Positions 12,911-21,640 of a stretch of 21,663 nucleotides of DNA are shown here, in pieces. The translations under genes were made by a program, and so were the position numbers. Source of the DNA: DASZMJ01 sp035551935. Its GTDB lineage: Bacteria; Planctomycetota; Planctomycetia; Isosphaerales; Isosphaeraceae. Position 1 is the stretch's first letter. Each line of letters opens with the position of its first letter. The stretch lies in NCBI GenBank assembly GCA_035551935.1, contig DASZMJ010000132.1, forward strand, positions 1-21,663, in the 5' to 3' direction. The notes beneath the pieces are model-generated. The model saw only the letters and a list, made by a program, of their open reading frames with translations, was not told where the DNA came from and searched no databases.

Positions 12911-12954
12911 GACACCGGGACCCGCGCGGCAGTCGCCGCGGGGGTCCCGGTGTC
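12911..12954 (-). terminator. Hairpin terminator after the Pro-rich protein gene
   Basis: Twenty-base arms at 12911-12930 and 12935-12954 (each with GACACCGGGACCC) pair with one mismatch around a 4-base loop, AGTC. The hairpin lies 18 bases past the stop of the minus-strand gene. There is no obvious T-run, as is common in very GC-rich genomes. Confidence 0.65.
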
Positions 12955-12972
12955 GGGTCGGGTCGGGGCGGC

Positions 12973-14805
12973 TCAATACCGGGTGCGGAAGAGCGGGCCG
13001 ACGCCGAGCCAGGGCAGGTAGGCGGTGTCGGGCGGGATCGGGTCGCCGGGCCGGTAGTAGCCGAGGTCGTACTCGGCCTCCCAGGGCGGGTCGACGACGA
13101 GGTTGTACGGCAGGGCCGCGACCTGGAAGCAGAACAGGCCGAGCGAGACGAACGGCTGCGCGATCTGGTTGCGGGCCTTGGACTGCCGCGGGTCGTCGAG
13201 CGGGTACGTCACGAATCGCCCGGCGGGCCCGAGCCCCTGCTCGATGCTCTGGCCGTACCGCTCCAGGACGGCGTCCTGGAAGTACAAGGGCATGTGGCAG
13301 GTCGCGGCGGCGACCCAGAGCTTGCGGCCGGGGTTCCAGGTGCGCGGGCCGAGCGTGGTGAACTCCTCGGGCAACTGGATCGGCCGGATCGGCCGCGCCT
13401 CGGTCGGGCTGGGGGCCCGGGGCAGCTCCAGGTGGGTGCCGGTCGGGTCGGGCGGCCCCTGCGTCGGCTGCGCCATGCCGCCGGGCAACGTCGGCGCGGG
13501 GATGCGGTTGCCTTCCCGGTCCTGGTCCTGGAGCCGCGCCACGCGATCGACCAGCGCCCGCGACTCGGGCGAGATCGTCGAGCGATACGTCGAGACGGCC
13601 CGCGTCGAGGTCCGCGGCCGCGCGACCCGGTCCTCGGGGCCCGGCACGACGATCGGCGCGATCCGGGCCGCCGGGTCCGGCGCGGCCCGGAGCGCGGGGT
13701 TCGTCGCGGGTGACGGGGCCGGTTCCGGCCGGACCTCCTCGGCGGGGGGCGCGGGGGGGCCGTCGTCCAGCTCCCGGGACGGGGCGATCGCGGGGGCGAT
13801 CTCGGGCGCGGTCCCGGCCGTCGCCTCGACGGCGACCGGCGCGGGCCTCGGCTCCTCGATCTGGGCCGGCGCGGCGACGGGGGCGGGCTCGGGGACGGGC
13901 ACGGCCACGGGCTCCGGGGCCGGCGTCGGGGCGGGCTCCGGCGCGGCGGCGGGCGTGAGCGGCGCGGGCTCGGGCGCGGGGGCCTCGGCCGGCGGGGCGA
14001 CCTTCGGCTCGGGGGCCGTGGCCGGGGGATCGGCCGGCAGCGGGGGCAGGTCGGAAGGGGTCGGGGCCGGGGCCGCGGGGGACGGCCGGGGCGCCGGCTC
14101 GGCCGCGACGGCGGGCAGGGGGGGGAGCGGGCCGTCGTCGGCCTTCGGGCCGGCCGTCGCCGCCTCGCGCGGCGGCACGAGCGGCTCGGGCGGCGTGGCC
14201 GGGCCGCTCGGCGCCACGGCCGGCGTGTCGGTCGCCGTGGCCGTGGCCGTGGCCGTGGCCGGGGCCTGCGCCGGCGGCGTGCCGGCGTCGGGGGCCGGCG
14301 TCGGGTCGGGCTCGGCGGTGCCGACGGCCGGGTCGGGGGCGGTGCTCAGGTCGGTCAGGGTGGCGCTGGCGAGCTGGATCGGCTCGCGATCGACCTCGGG
14401 GGCGGCGGGCCGCGGTGCGTCGGCCGGCTGGGCCAGGGCGATGGCGCCGGGACGGGGGCCGCGCCGCGCGTCGGCGACGGCCGGCTCGCGGAGGCCGCGC
14501 TGGGCGGCCGCGATCGCCTTGTGCAGCTCGCGACGCTGGTTGGCCGTCAGCTCGGCCTCGCGGGCCTCGGCCTGGCGGAGGAATTCGAGCGCCTTCTCGT
14601 ACTCGCGGTAGCCGAGGTAATCCTTGCCGTTGCGGAGCATCTGGTGCGGCCCCCGGGCCGCGGCCATCGGGTCGAAGTCGGCTTGCGCCTGCGCCGGGTC
14701 GGCGGCCGGGGCGCGGCCGCCGAAGCCTTGCCGCGCCCAGCTCCACGAGGCCGTCAGGCCGATCGCCAGGGCCGCCGCGATCAGGGCCATTCTGGACCGC
14801 CTCAC
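12973..14805 (-). CDS. Secreted Pro/Ala-rich protein with conserved Tyr-rich C-terminal domain
   Basis: A 610-residue exported protein. The GTG at 14805 is chosen because AAGGAGG lies at ideal distance and it gives a good signal peptide, MRRSRMALIAAALAIGLTASWSWA. The mature N-terminus has a helical segment (YLGYREYEKALEFLRQAEAREAELTANQRRELHKAI) like a single TPR-type hairpin. A disordered linker of about 300 residues dominated by Pro, Ala, Glu and Thr follows, including an ATATATAT tract. The C-terminal 130 residues are ordered: LWVAAATCHMPLYFQDAVLERYG, VSLGLFCFQVAALPYNLVVDPPW and YDLGYYRPGDPIPPDTAYLPWLGVGPLF. I recall similar C-termini in planctomycete envelope proteins, but this is not a checked match. 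A role at the cell surface or periplasm is likely; the activity is unknown. A hairpin ends its transcript. Confidence 0.75.
   Translation of the reverse strand: MRRSRMALIAAALAIGLTASWSWARQGFGGRAPAADPAQAQADFDPMAAARGPHQMLRNGKDYLGYREYEKALEFLRQAEAREAELTANQRRELHKAIAAAQRGLREPAVADARRGPRPGAIALAQPADAPRPAAPEVDREPIQLASATLTDLSTAPDPAVGTAEPDPTPAPDAGTPPAQAPATATATATATDTPAVAPSGPATPPEPLVPPREAATAGPKADDGPLPPLPAVAAEPAPRPSPAAPAPTPSDLPPLPADPPATAPEPKVAPPAEAPAPEPAPLTPAAAPEPAPTPAPEPVAVPVPEPAPVAAPAQIEEPRPAPVAVEATAGTAPEIAPAIAPSRELDDGPPAPPAEEVRPEPAPSPATNPALRAAPDPAARIAPIVVPGPEDRVARPRTSTRAVSTYRSTISPESRALVDRVARLQDQDREGNRIPAPTLPGGMAQPTQGPPDPTGTHLELPRAPSPTEARPIRPIQLPEEFTTLGPRTWNPGRKLWVAAATCHMPLYFQDAVLERYGQSIEQGLGPAGRFVTYPLDDPRQSKARNQIAQPFVSLGLFCFQVAALPYNLVVDPPWEAEYDLGYYRPGDPIPPDTAYLPWLGVGPLFRTRY
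14234..14260. repeat. 6-bp tandem repeat (GCCGTG) within the Pro-rich gene
   Basis: Four exact GCCGTG units plus a further GCC encode the alternating Thr-Ala tract of the linker on the minus strand. Such a perfect microsatellite can change length in steps of two residues without breaking the frame. Confidence 0.8.
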
Positions 14806-15013
14806 GTCTCGCCTCCTTGCCCCCTTCGCGGGGAATCGTATCGGATTCGTCCCGGGCCGGAACCGGCCCGATCGGGGATCGCACCCGCCCAACCGGACGC
14901 CCGCCCCCGCCACCTTCCCGGCCGGCGCGCGGCCGGGGCCGGGATCGTCATCGAATCCAAAAACTTCAATGAAAAATGCGGTCGAAAGGAAGAGGACGGG
15001 CCCGGCCGCGGCC

Positions 15014-16516
<1,503 letters not shown>

Positions 16517-16660
16517 CTCGGAAAAGCCTCCGGGCCGTTGCCTCGGGACGCCTTCGGGCCGCTCACAATGCCGCCGGCGGGCCGATCCCGGGTGCCTTTC
16601 CTTACCCATTAGACCCACCCCGCCCCCCCCTGGCAAGGGCAACTGATAGTGATCGGGGGC

Positions 16661-17083
16661 TCAGTCGGGCCGGGCCTCCAGTTCCGCGACGAACGTCGCC
16701 GCATCGACGACCCGCCTCGTCGAGCCCGCGAAGCCGGCCGGGTCGCGGGTGACGACGACCGCAATGCCCGCCAGTTCGGCCGCCGCGTCCTGGACCGCGT
16801 CCTCGAAGTCGCGCGATGGGTGCACCAGCGCGGCCTCCAGGACGGCACGGTTGACGGGCAGGATGTCGAAGACTCGGAGCAGGTCGGCGATGGCCCTCCG
16901 GGCCACATCGTCGCCCCGGGACTTCCGCGTGATGTAGTACACCGTCGTCAGGGTCGTCGCCGCCAGGCTCGCCCTCAACTCCCGCGCCTCCGCCTTGGCC
17001 CACAGGGCCGCGGCGGGCTCGGCGAAGGGGGCCCGGTCCTCGAGGACGTCGATGACGATGTTGATGTCGTGGAGGACGTCCAT
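16661..17083 (-). CDS. PIN-domain toxin (VapC-like RNase)
   Basis: A 140-residue PIN-domain protein. The N-terminal strand MDVLHDINIVIDVLEDRAPF holds the first acidic residue D6 with N8 and D12. E47-region residues are replaced by a helix with TTVYYITRKS, typical of the COG5573 type PIN branch. The later acidic cluster is SRDFEDAVQDAAA (about 89-101), and the last is TRDPAGF (112-118). PIN proteins of this kind cleave RNA when freed from their antitoxin. The start codon ATG at 17083 is one base after the stop of the upstream antitoxin gene (TGAAATG), so the pair is tightly coupled. It lies between xseA and guaB on the same strand. Function is inferred from the fold and gene pairing. Confidence 0.85.
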   Translation of the reverse strand: MDVLHDINIVIDVLEDRAPFAEPAAALWAKAEARELRASLAATTLTTVYYITRKSRGDDVARRAIADLLRVFDILPVNRAVLEAALVHPSRDFEDAVQDAAAELAGIAVVVTRDPAGFAGSTRRVVDAATFVAELEARPD

Positions 17084-17084
17084 T

Positions 17085-17378
17085 TCAGCGATACTTTCTT
17101 TCTAGATAATCATAATATTCCCGTTTGAGTTCCTCCGGATCCTTGTCGACGTCCTTCAAGAGGCCGCGGAGCCGCGAGAGCGCCGTCTCGCCTTCCTTGG
17201 CATCCGGCTGGGTGTCGGCTCCGAGCGGCCGAGGCTTTACCTGGGCGGTTTCGGTTCCGCGTGCGGCATCTCCCACTTCGAGCAGAATCGAGACGCTGCG
17301 GACCTCTCCCGGCTCGGGCAAGGGCCCCTCGGGGATGACGCGACCGCCCTCGATGCGGGCGGGGATGAGGCGGACCAT
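17085..17378 (-). CDS. Probable antitoxin partner of the PIN protein
   Basis: A 97-residue protein. Its N-terminal beta segment VRLIPARIEGGRVIPEGPLPEPGEVRSVSILLEV resembles the short beta-rich (DUF104/AbrB-like) heads of antitoxins paired with PIN proteins. A disordered middle follows, and a charged C-terminal helix (ALSRLRGLLKDVDKDPEELKREYYDYLERKYR) would wrap around and block the toxin. The ATG at 17378 has AGGAG upstream. A single base separates it from the toxin start. I do not see a clear DNA-binding motif other than the N-terminal strands. Antitoxin role is inferred from order, size, and shape. Confidence 0.75.
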   Translation of the reverse strand: MVRLIPARIEGGRVIPEGPLPEPGEVRSVSILLEVGDAARGTETAQVKPRPLGADTQPDAKEGETALSRLRGLLKDVDKDPEELKREYYDYLERKYR

Positions 17379-17421
17379 GGGCGGGGCTCCTGGAAGGCGA
17401 TGAGTCGTTCTCCCTCGAAAC

Positions 17422-18609
17422 CTATTGTACGGCCGGGCCGTCCGCCTCGGCGGCGACGACGCGGCTGACGAGGCGGCCGGCGGCGAGGCGGGTCTCGATC
17501 AGGTCGCCGGGGCGGCACGTGGAGGCGTCGCGGACGACGGTGGCGCCGTCGTCGGCGAGGGTGACGCTGTAGCCGCGGGCGAGCACGGCCAGCGGGCTCA
17601 ACGCGTCGAGCTGGGCCGCGAGCCGGCCGACCCGGAACCGGCGTCGCTCCAGGTCGCGGGCGATGGCACGTTGGGCGCGGCGGTCGAGGTCGTCGAGGGA
17701 CTGGCGGCCGAACTCGGCGCGGGCGGCCAGGGCGCGGGCGAGGCGGTCGCGGAACGAGTCGAGCAACGCGCGGACCTCGCGGGCGTCGGGCACGCAGAGC
17801 TCGCCGGCCTCGCTCGGCGTGAGCGCGCGGCGGTCGGCCACGAGGTCGGCGATCGTCACGTCGCCCTCGTGGCCGATCGCCGAGACGACCGGCAATCGGG
17901 AGCGGTAGATCGCGCGGGCGACGACCTCCTCGTTGAACGCCCAGAGGTCCTCCAGGCTGCCGCCGCCCCGGGCGACGACGATCAAATCGGCGTCGGCCAC
18001 CTGGTTGGCCAGCTCGATCGCCGCGGCCACCTCCTCGGCCGCCCCCTGGCCCTGCACCCGCGTCGGCGCAATCAGGATCTCCACCGCCGGCCAGCGCCGG
18101 CCGACGATCTGCGCAAAATCCCTCACCGCGGCGCCGGTGGGGCTGCTGACGACGACGATCCGCCTCGGCACCTTCGGCAACGGCCGCTTGCGGCTCGGGT
18201 CGAACAGCCCCTCCGCTTCCAGTCGCGCGACGATCTGCCGGAAGGCGAGCTCCAGCGGGCCGATCCCCTCCGGCTCGATCTGGCGGACGACGAGCTGATA
18301 CTCGCCCCTCGGCTCGTAGACCGTCAAATCCCCCCGCGCCCGCACGGCGAGGCCGTCGTCGAGGTCGAAGACCAGCCGCCTCGCCTCGCTCCTCCAGAGC
18401 ACCGCCCGCACCTGCGCCCCGTCGTCCTTGAGGCTGAAGTACACGTGCCCCGACCTCGGCCGCGCCAGGTTCGACACCTCGCCCCTCAGGCCGATGTCCG
18501 CGAAGTCCCCCTCCAGCGTCTCCTTGACCAGCGCCGTCAACTCCGAGACCGACCAGTACGGCGCCTCGGCCGGCCCTTCCCTGCGGTCGAACAGCGGGAG
18601 GCTCGACAT
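17422..18609 (-). CDS. xseA: Exodeoxyribonuclease VII large subunit
   Basis: A 395-residue nuclease subunit that degrades single-stranded DNA to oligonucleotides in repair. The N-terminal OB-fold (about 18-110) includes YWSVSELTALVKETLEG, LRGEVSNLARPRSGHVYFSLKDD and VRARGDLTVYEPRGEYQL. The catalytic domain contains RIVVVSSPTGAAVRDF (150-165), LIVVARGGGSLEDLWAFNEE (209-228) and VVSAIGHEGDVTIADLVADRRALTPS (241-266), where the usual GHETD reads GHEGD. The C-terminal coiled coil and the LSPLAVLARGYSVT segment are present, but the protein is about 60 residues shorter than the E. coli subunit. The ATG at 18609 has AAGGAA upstream. The small subunit gene xseB, often next to xseA, is not found; a toxin-antitoxin pair follows instead. 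Confidence 0.93.
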   Translation of the reverse strand: MSSLPLFDRREGPAEAPYWSVSELTALVKETLEGDFADIGLRGEVSNLARPRSGHVYFSLKDDGAQVRAVLWRSEARRLVFDLDDGLAVRARGDLTVYEPRGEYQLVVRQIEPEGIGPLELAFRQIVARLEAEGLFDPSRKRPLPKVPRRIVVVSSPTGAAVRDFAQIVGRRWPAVEILIAPTRVQGQGAAEEVAAAIELANQVADADLIVVARGGGSLEDLWAFNEEVVARAIYRSRLPVVSAIGHEGDVTIADLVADRRALTPSEAGELCVPDAREVRALLDSFRDRLARALAARAEFGRQSLDDLDRRAQRAIARDLERRRFRVGRLAAQLDALSPLAVLARGYSVTLADDGATVVRDASTCRPGDLIETRLAAGRLVSRVVAAEADGPAVQ

Positions 18610-18679
18610 CGACGTTCCTTCGAAAGAATAGCCCGACGGCCGGGGCCGACGGTCGTGGATCGTCCGTGTCCCTTTTCGA

Positions 18680-18925
18680 TCAGAGCGTGTAGATGAACGG
18701 AATCACGGCGGTCTGCGACAGGTAGATGAGGATCCCGAAGAGGCCGATGAGGAGCAGGATCGGGATGAGCCACCACTTCTTGTTGTAGCGGAGGAAGTCG
18801 ATGAACTCGGCGAGGATGCCGGGCTGCGACATCTCGGCGAGCTCGTCGAACGTCTTCGAGGCGGCCGGCTTGGGCGGGGCCGGGGCGGCGACTGGCTCGG
18901 CCTTCGTCTCGATGGGCTCGGGCAT
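18680..18925 (-). CDS. DUF5989 family small membrane protein
   Basis: An 81-residue protein with an Ala/Pro/Lys-rich cytoplasmic head and a conserved core SQPGILAEFIDFLRYNKKWWLIPILLLIGLFGILIYLSQTAVIPFIYTL, the signature of DUF5989: an amphipathic 'EFxxFLxxxKKWWL' helix running into one transmembrane segment (about 50-68). These proteins accompany carbamoyltransferases and SxtJ-like membrane proteins in many bacteria; none has a known activity. The ATG at 18925 is chosen from several in-frame options because an AGGA site precedes it and it keeps the core at normal distance. The SxtJ-like gene ends 189 bases upstream with an inverted repeat between. xseA follows 70 bases downstream. Confidence 0.82.
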   Translation of the reverse strand: MPEPIETKAEPVAAPAPPKPAASKTFDELAEMSQPGILAEFIDFLRYNKKWWLIPILLLIGLFGILIYLSQTAVIPFIYTL

Positions 18926-19025
18926 GGCGGGGGTCCTGCGACGGTCGGGGGGTTCGTCGGGGCGACGCGCGACGCCCCGCATGTCTGCCATTCCAATCCC
19001 GCGCGGCGAAACGATCAAGGGGCCT

Positions 19026-19110
19026 TCCCCTCCCGTAGGGCAGGGCTTGCCCTGCCTCTTGATTTTATGATCAAAAGAGGCAGGGCGAGGCCTGCCCTAC
19101 GGGGAGGGGA
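19026..19110. repeat. Inverted repeat with GTAGGGCAGGGC arms
   Basis: Arms of about 38-40 bases, starting CCCCTCCCGTAGGGCAGG on the left and its complement on the right, pair with a few mismatches around a loop of about 8 AT-rich bases. Each arm itself contains a small GGCAGGGC/GCCCTGCC palindrome. A partial second copy begins at the window's right end. It fills the spacer between the SxtJ-like and DUF5989 genes. Confidence 0.8.
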
Positions 19111-19114
19111 TGAT

Positions 19115-19531
19115 TCAGAACTGCCGCAGGTAGCGCTCGATGCCCTGGTCGGGGTTGTAGGGCTCCCAGTAGGAGGGGGCGGAGCGGTCGAAGCGGAGGC
19201 GAAGGGCGTCGCGATGGATGAGGCGGAAGAGGAGGGCGACGGGGGTGATGACGCCGTAATAGAGGATCGCGAACGCCAGGTGCGAGGCGACCCAGCCGAT
19301 CGGCCACGAGGCCAGCGTCATGCCGACGAAGACCGGCTTCAGCCACGTCGGCCGCACCAGCCCCACCACGCGGCAGGCCACCGCGAGCACCCAGAAGAGG
19401 ATCGCCCCGCGCGTATTCCCACGCCAGAGGGCCAGCGGGGCGAAGACCATCCCGAGGAAGAACATCGCGACCTCGGAGAACTCCGCGAGGAGCTTCCGGT
19501 CCGGCTTCCAGTTGATCGGGACGAGGGCCAT
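19115..19531 (-). CDS. SxtJ-like membrane protein
   Basis: A 138-residue integral membrane protein with three or four hydrophobic segments (about 18-35, 42-58, 66-82 and 84-104). It begins MALVPINWKPDRKLLAEFSEVAMFF. The C-terminal cytoplasmic motif RDALRLRFDRSAPSYWEPY (about 107-125) matches the 'D.l.r.fd..a.SYW' ending of the SxtJ family, named from the saxitoxin gene cluster, where its role is also unknown. The ATG at 19531 has AGAGGAA upstream. It lies between the carbamoyltransferase (211 bases upstream) and DUF5989, in the order usual for this trio. It may anchor or guide the carbamoyltransferase at the membrane; this is inference from context. Confidence 0.8.
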   Translation of the reverse strand: MALVPINWKPDRKLLAEFSEVAMFFLGMVFAPLALWRGNTRGAILFWVLAVACRVVGLVRPTWLKPVFVGMTLASWPIGWVASHLAFAILYYGVITPVALLFRLIHRDALRLRFDRSAPSYWEPYNPDQGIERYLRQF

Positions 19532-19586
19532 CGTGAGGGTTCCTCTTCAAAGGGGTCGTCTGGCGAGGCTCAACGGCCCGGGGAAC

Positions 19587-19707
19587 GGGGACTGGCTCCG
19601 AGTCTTCGAGGTGCCTGTCCCCGGCCCAAGGGCCCGCTCCACCCTGCCGAGCCCGCTCCGCCCCGACAAAGGGGGACAGGCACCTCGAAGACTCGGAGCC
19701 AGTCCCC
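19587..19707. repeat. Perfect 36-bp inverted repeat, REP-like
   Basis: The arm at 19587-19622 (GGGGACTGGCTCCGAGTC then TTCGAGGTGCCTGTCCCC) is the exact reverse complement of 19672-19707, with a 49-base centre. Short nested repeats (CCCCGACAAAGGGG-like at 19661 and CCTTTGTCGGGG at about 19706) extend the symmetry. Perfect arms suggest recent mobility or strong selection. I recall the GTGCCTGTCCCC end from dispersed repeats in planctomycete genomes, unverified. It occupies the spacer between carbamoyltransferase and SxtJ-like genes. Confidence 0.88.
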
Positions 19708-19742
19708 TTTGTCGGGGCTTCGCTCAACGTTCATCGTCACCC

Positions 19743-21575
19743 TCAATCGAGTTGGAACCGCGCCAGGTGCTCGGCGACCTCGGCGGCGCTGGCGCCGGCG
19801 GTGTCGGCCTTGGTCAGGACGTAGTGGCCGAGGGCGAGCACGTCGATGTCGGTGGCGCGGAAGCAGCGGTAGGCGTCCTCGGGCGTGCCGACGATCGGCT
19901 CGCCGCGGACGTTGAAGCTGGTGTTGATGATCACGGGACAGCCCGTGAGCCGGTCAAAAGTGCGGATCAAGCGCCGATAGAGCGGGTCGCGGTCGTCGAC
20001 CGTCTGGATGCGGGCCGAGTGGTCGACGTGGGTCACGGCCGGGATCACGCTGCGGGGGACCTTCAACTTATCAATACCCATGAGGCCGTCGGCCTGGCCG
20101 TTGATCGCCAGGCGCTTGTCGGCGCGGACGGGGGCGACGAGGAGCATGTACGGGCTGCTCTCGTGCGGCCGCGTCTCGAAGTAGTCCGCGACCTTCTCCC
20201 GCAAGACCGACGGCGCGAACGGGCGGAACGACTCGCGGAACTTGATCTTGAGGTTCATCGTCGACTGCATCGACGCATTCCGCGCGTCGCCGAGGATGCT
20301 CCGCGCCCCCAGCGCCCTCGGCCCGAACTCCATCCGCCCCTGGAACCAGCCGACGACCTTCCCCTCGGCCATCCATCCCGCGACCGCCTCGCAGAGCGCC
20401 TCGTCCGACTCATATTTTGTAAATGTTGCTCCGACCTTACGCAAGAATCGCTCGATCTGGGCGTCGTTGAACGAAGGCCCGAGCAGCGACCCCTGCTGCG
20501 CGTCGGTCGGGCAGGGGGTGCGGGGCTGGTCGAGCAGCTGGTGGTGGACGAACAGGGCGACGCCCAGGGCGCCCCCGGCGTCGCCGGCCGCGGGCTGGAC
20601 CCAGAGGTCGTCGAACGGCCCCTCGCGGAGGATGCGGCCGTTGGCGACGCAGTTCAAGGCCACGCCGCCGGCCAGGCACAGGTTCTTCTGGCCGGTCTGC
20701 GCATGGACGTGCCGCGCCATCCGCAGGAGGACCTCCTCCGTCACCACCTGCACCGACGCCGCCAGGTCCATCTCGCGCCGCGTCAGCGGCGTCTCGGGCT
20801 TGCGCGGCGGCCCGCCGAAGAGCCGGTGGAACTTCGGCGAGGTCATCGTGAAGCCTTGCGCATAATTGAAGTACGACATGTCCATCCGGAACGACCCGTC
20901 GTCCTTGAGGTCGATCAGGTGGTCGTGGATCAACTTCGCGTATTTCGGCTCGCCGTAGGGGGCCAGCCCCATCACCTTGTATTCGCCGCTGTTGACACGA
21001 AAACCTGTATAATACGTAAATGCTGAATACAAAAGACCGAGCGAATGCGGGAAGCGGATCTGGTGCGACAGCTCGACCCGATTGCCGCGGCCGACGCCGA
21101 AGCTCGCCGTGGTCCACTCGCCGACGCCGTCGACGGTGAGGATGGCGGCCTCGTCGAACGGCGAGGGGTAGAAGGCGCTGGCGGCGTGCGACTCGTGGTG
21201 CTCGGTGTAGACGAACCGCTTCCTGTAGTCGCCGAGGGCCCGGGCGAGCTCGCGGTTGAGGAACAGTCGGGTCTGGACCCAGGCGGGCAAGGCGTTGAGG
21301 AACGAGCGGAAGCCGGCCGGGGCGAAGGCGAAGTAGGTCTCGAGCAGGCGCTCGAACTTCAACAGCGGCTTATCATAAAAGCCGACCCAGTCGAGGTCGG
21401 CGGCCGAGAGGCCGGCCTCGGCGAGGCAATACGCGACGGCGCGGGCGGGGAAGTCCGGGTCGTGCTTCTTCCTCGTGAACCGCTCCTCCTGCGCCGCGGC
21501 CACGACCCGGCCGTCGACGATCAGGGCCGCCGCGGCGTCGTGGTAGAACGCGGAGATGCCGAGGATGGCCGACAT
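19743..21575 (-). CDS. Carbamoyltransferase (NodU/CmcH/TobZ family)
   Basis: A 610-residue O-carbamoyltransferase predicted to use carbamoyl phosphate and ATP to carbamoylate a hydroxyl group of an unknown acceptor. The N-terminal Kae1-like domain has LGISAFYHDAAAALIVDG (5-22) and EERFTRKKHD, with metal ligands in TEHHESHAASAF (H126, H130) and LTVDGVGEW (D149). These have the same 4- and 19-residue steps as His114, His118 and Asp137 of TobZ. LCLAGGVALNCVANG (299-313) and GDAGGALG follow. The C-terminal YrdC-like domain starts at about 395 and includes FQGRMEFGPRALGARSIL (411-428) and VIINTSFNVRGEPIV (548-562). Length is typical. The ATG at 21575 begins the family-typical strand. It heads a unit with SxtJ-like and DUF5989 genes. 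Several AT-rich codon clusters are unlike the rest of the gene. Confidence 0.95.
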   Translation of the reverse strand: MSAILGISAFYHDAAAALIVDGRVVAAAQEERFTRKKHDPDFPARAVAYCLAEAGLSAADLDWVGFYDKPLLKFERLLETYFAFAPAGFRSFLNALPAWVQTRLFLNRELARALGDYRKRFVYTEHHESHAASAFYPSPFDEAAILTVDGVGEWTTASFGVGRGNRVELSHQIRFPHSLGLLYSAFTYYTGFRVNSGEYKVMGLAPYGEPKYAKLIHDHLIDLKDDGSFRMDMSYFNYAQGFTMTSPKFHRLFGGPPRKPETPLTRREMDLAASVQVVTEEVLLRMARHVHAQTGQKNLCLAGGVALNCVANGRILREGPFDDLWVQPAAGDAGGALGVALFVHHQLLDQPRTPCPTDAQQGSLLGPSFNDAQIERFLRKVGATFTKYESDEALCEAVAGWMAEGKVVGWFQGRMEFGPRALGARSILGDARNASMQSTMNLKIKFRESFRPFAPSVLREKVADYFETRPHESSPYMLLVAPVRADKRLAINGQADGLMGIDKLKVPRSVIPAVTHVDHSARIQTVDDRDPLYRRLIRTFDRLTGCPVIINTSFNVRGEPIVGTPEDAYRCFRATDIDVLALGHYVLTKADTAGASAAEVAEHLARFQLD

Positions 21576-21640
21576 GCCCTCCACACTAGTCCGGCCCGAC
21601 GCGGGCGTCAACGGCGGCGGAAACGTCCCGAGTCACTCTT

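Noticed and set aside
13103..14611. A 502-residue Gly/Ala/Ser-rich plus-strand frame
   Set aside because: It is the shadow of the Pro/Ala-rich minus-strand gene. The low-complexity composition is the complement of that linker.
14806..15013. The 208-base spacer between the Pro-rich gene and guaB as a site for a small RNA or riboswitch
   Set aside because: It has a modest AT-rich patch at 14960-14990 but no recognisable riboswitch core or strong hairpin.
20992..21013. TTGACA and TATAAT on the plus strand, resembling perfect promoter boxes
   Set aside because: They are only 10 bases apart, lie inside the conserved part of the carbamoyltransferase gene and point antisense to it. They result from AT-rich codons.
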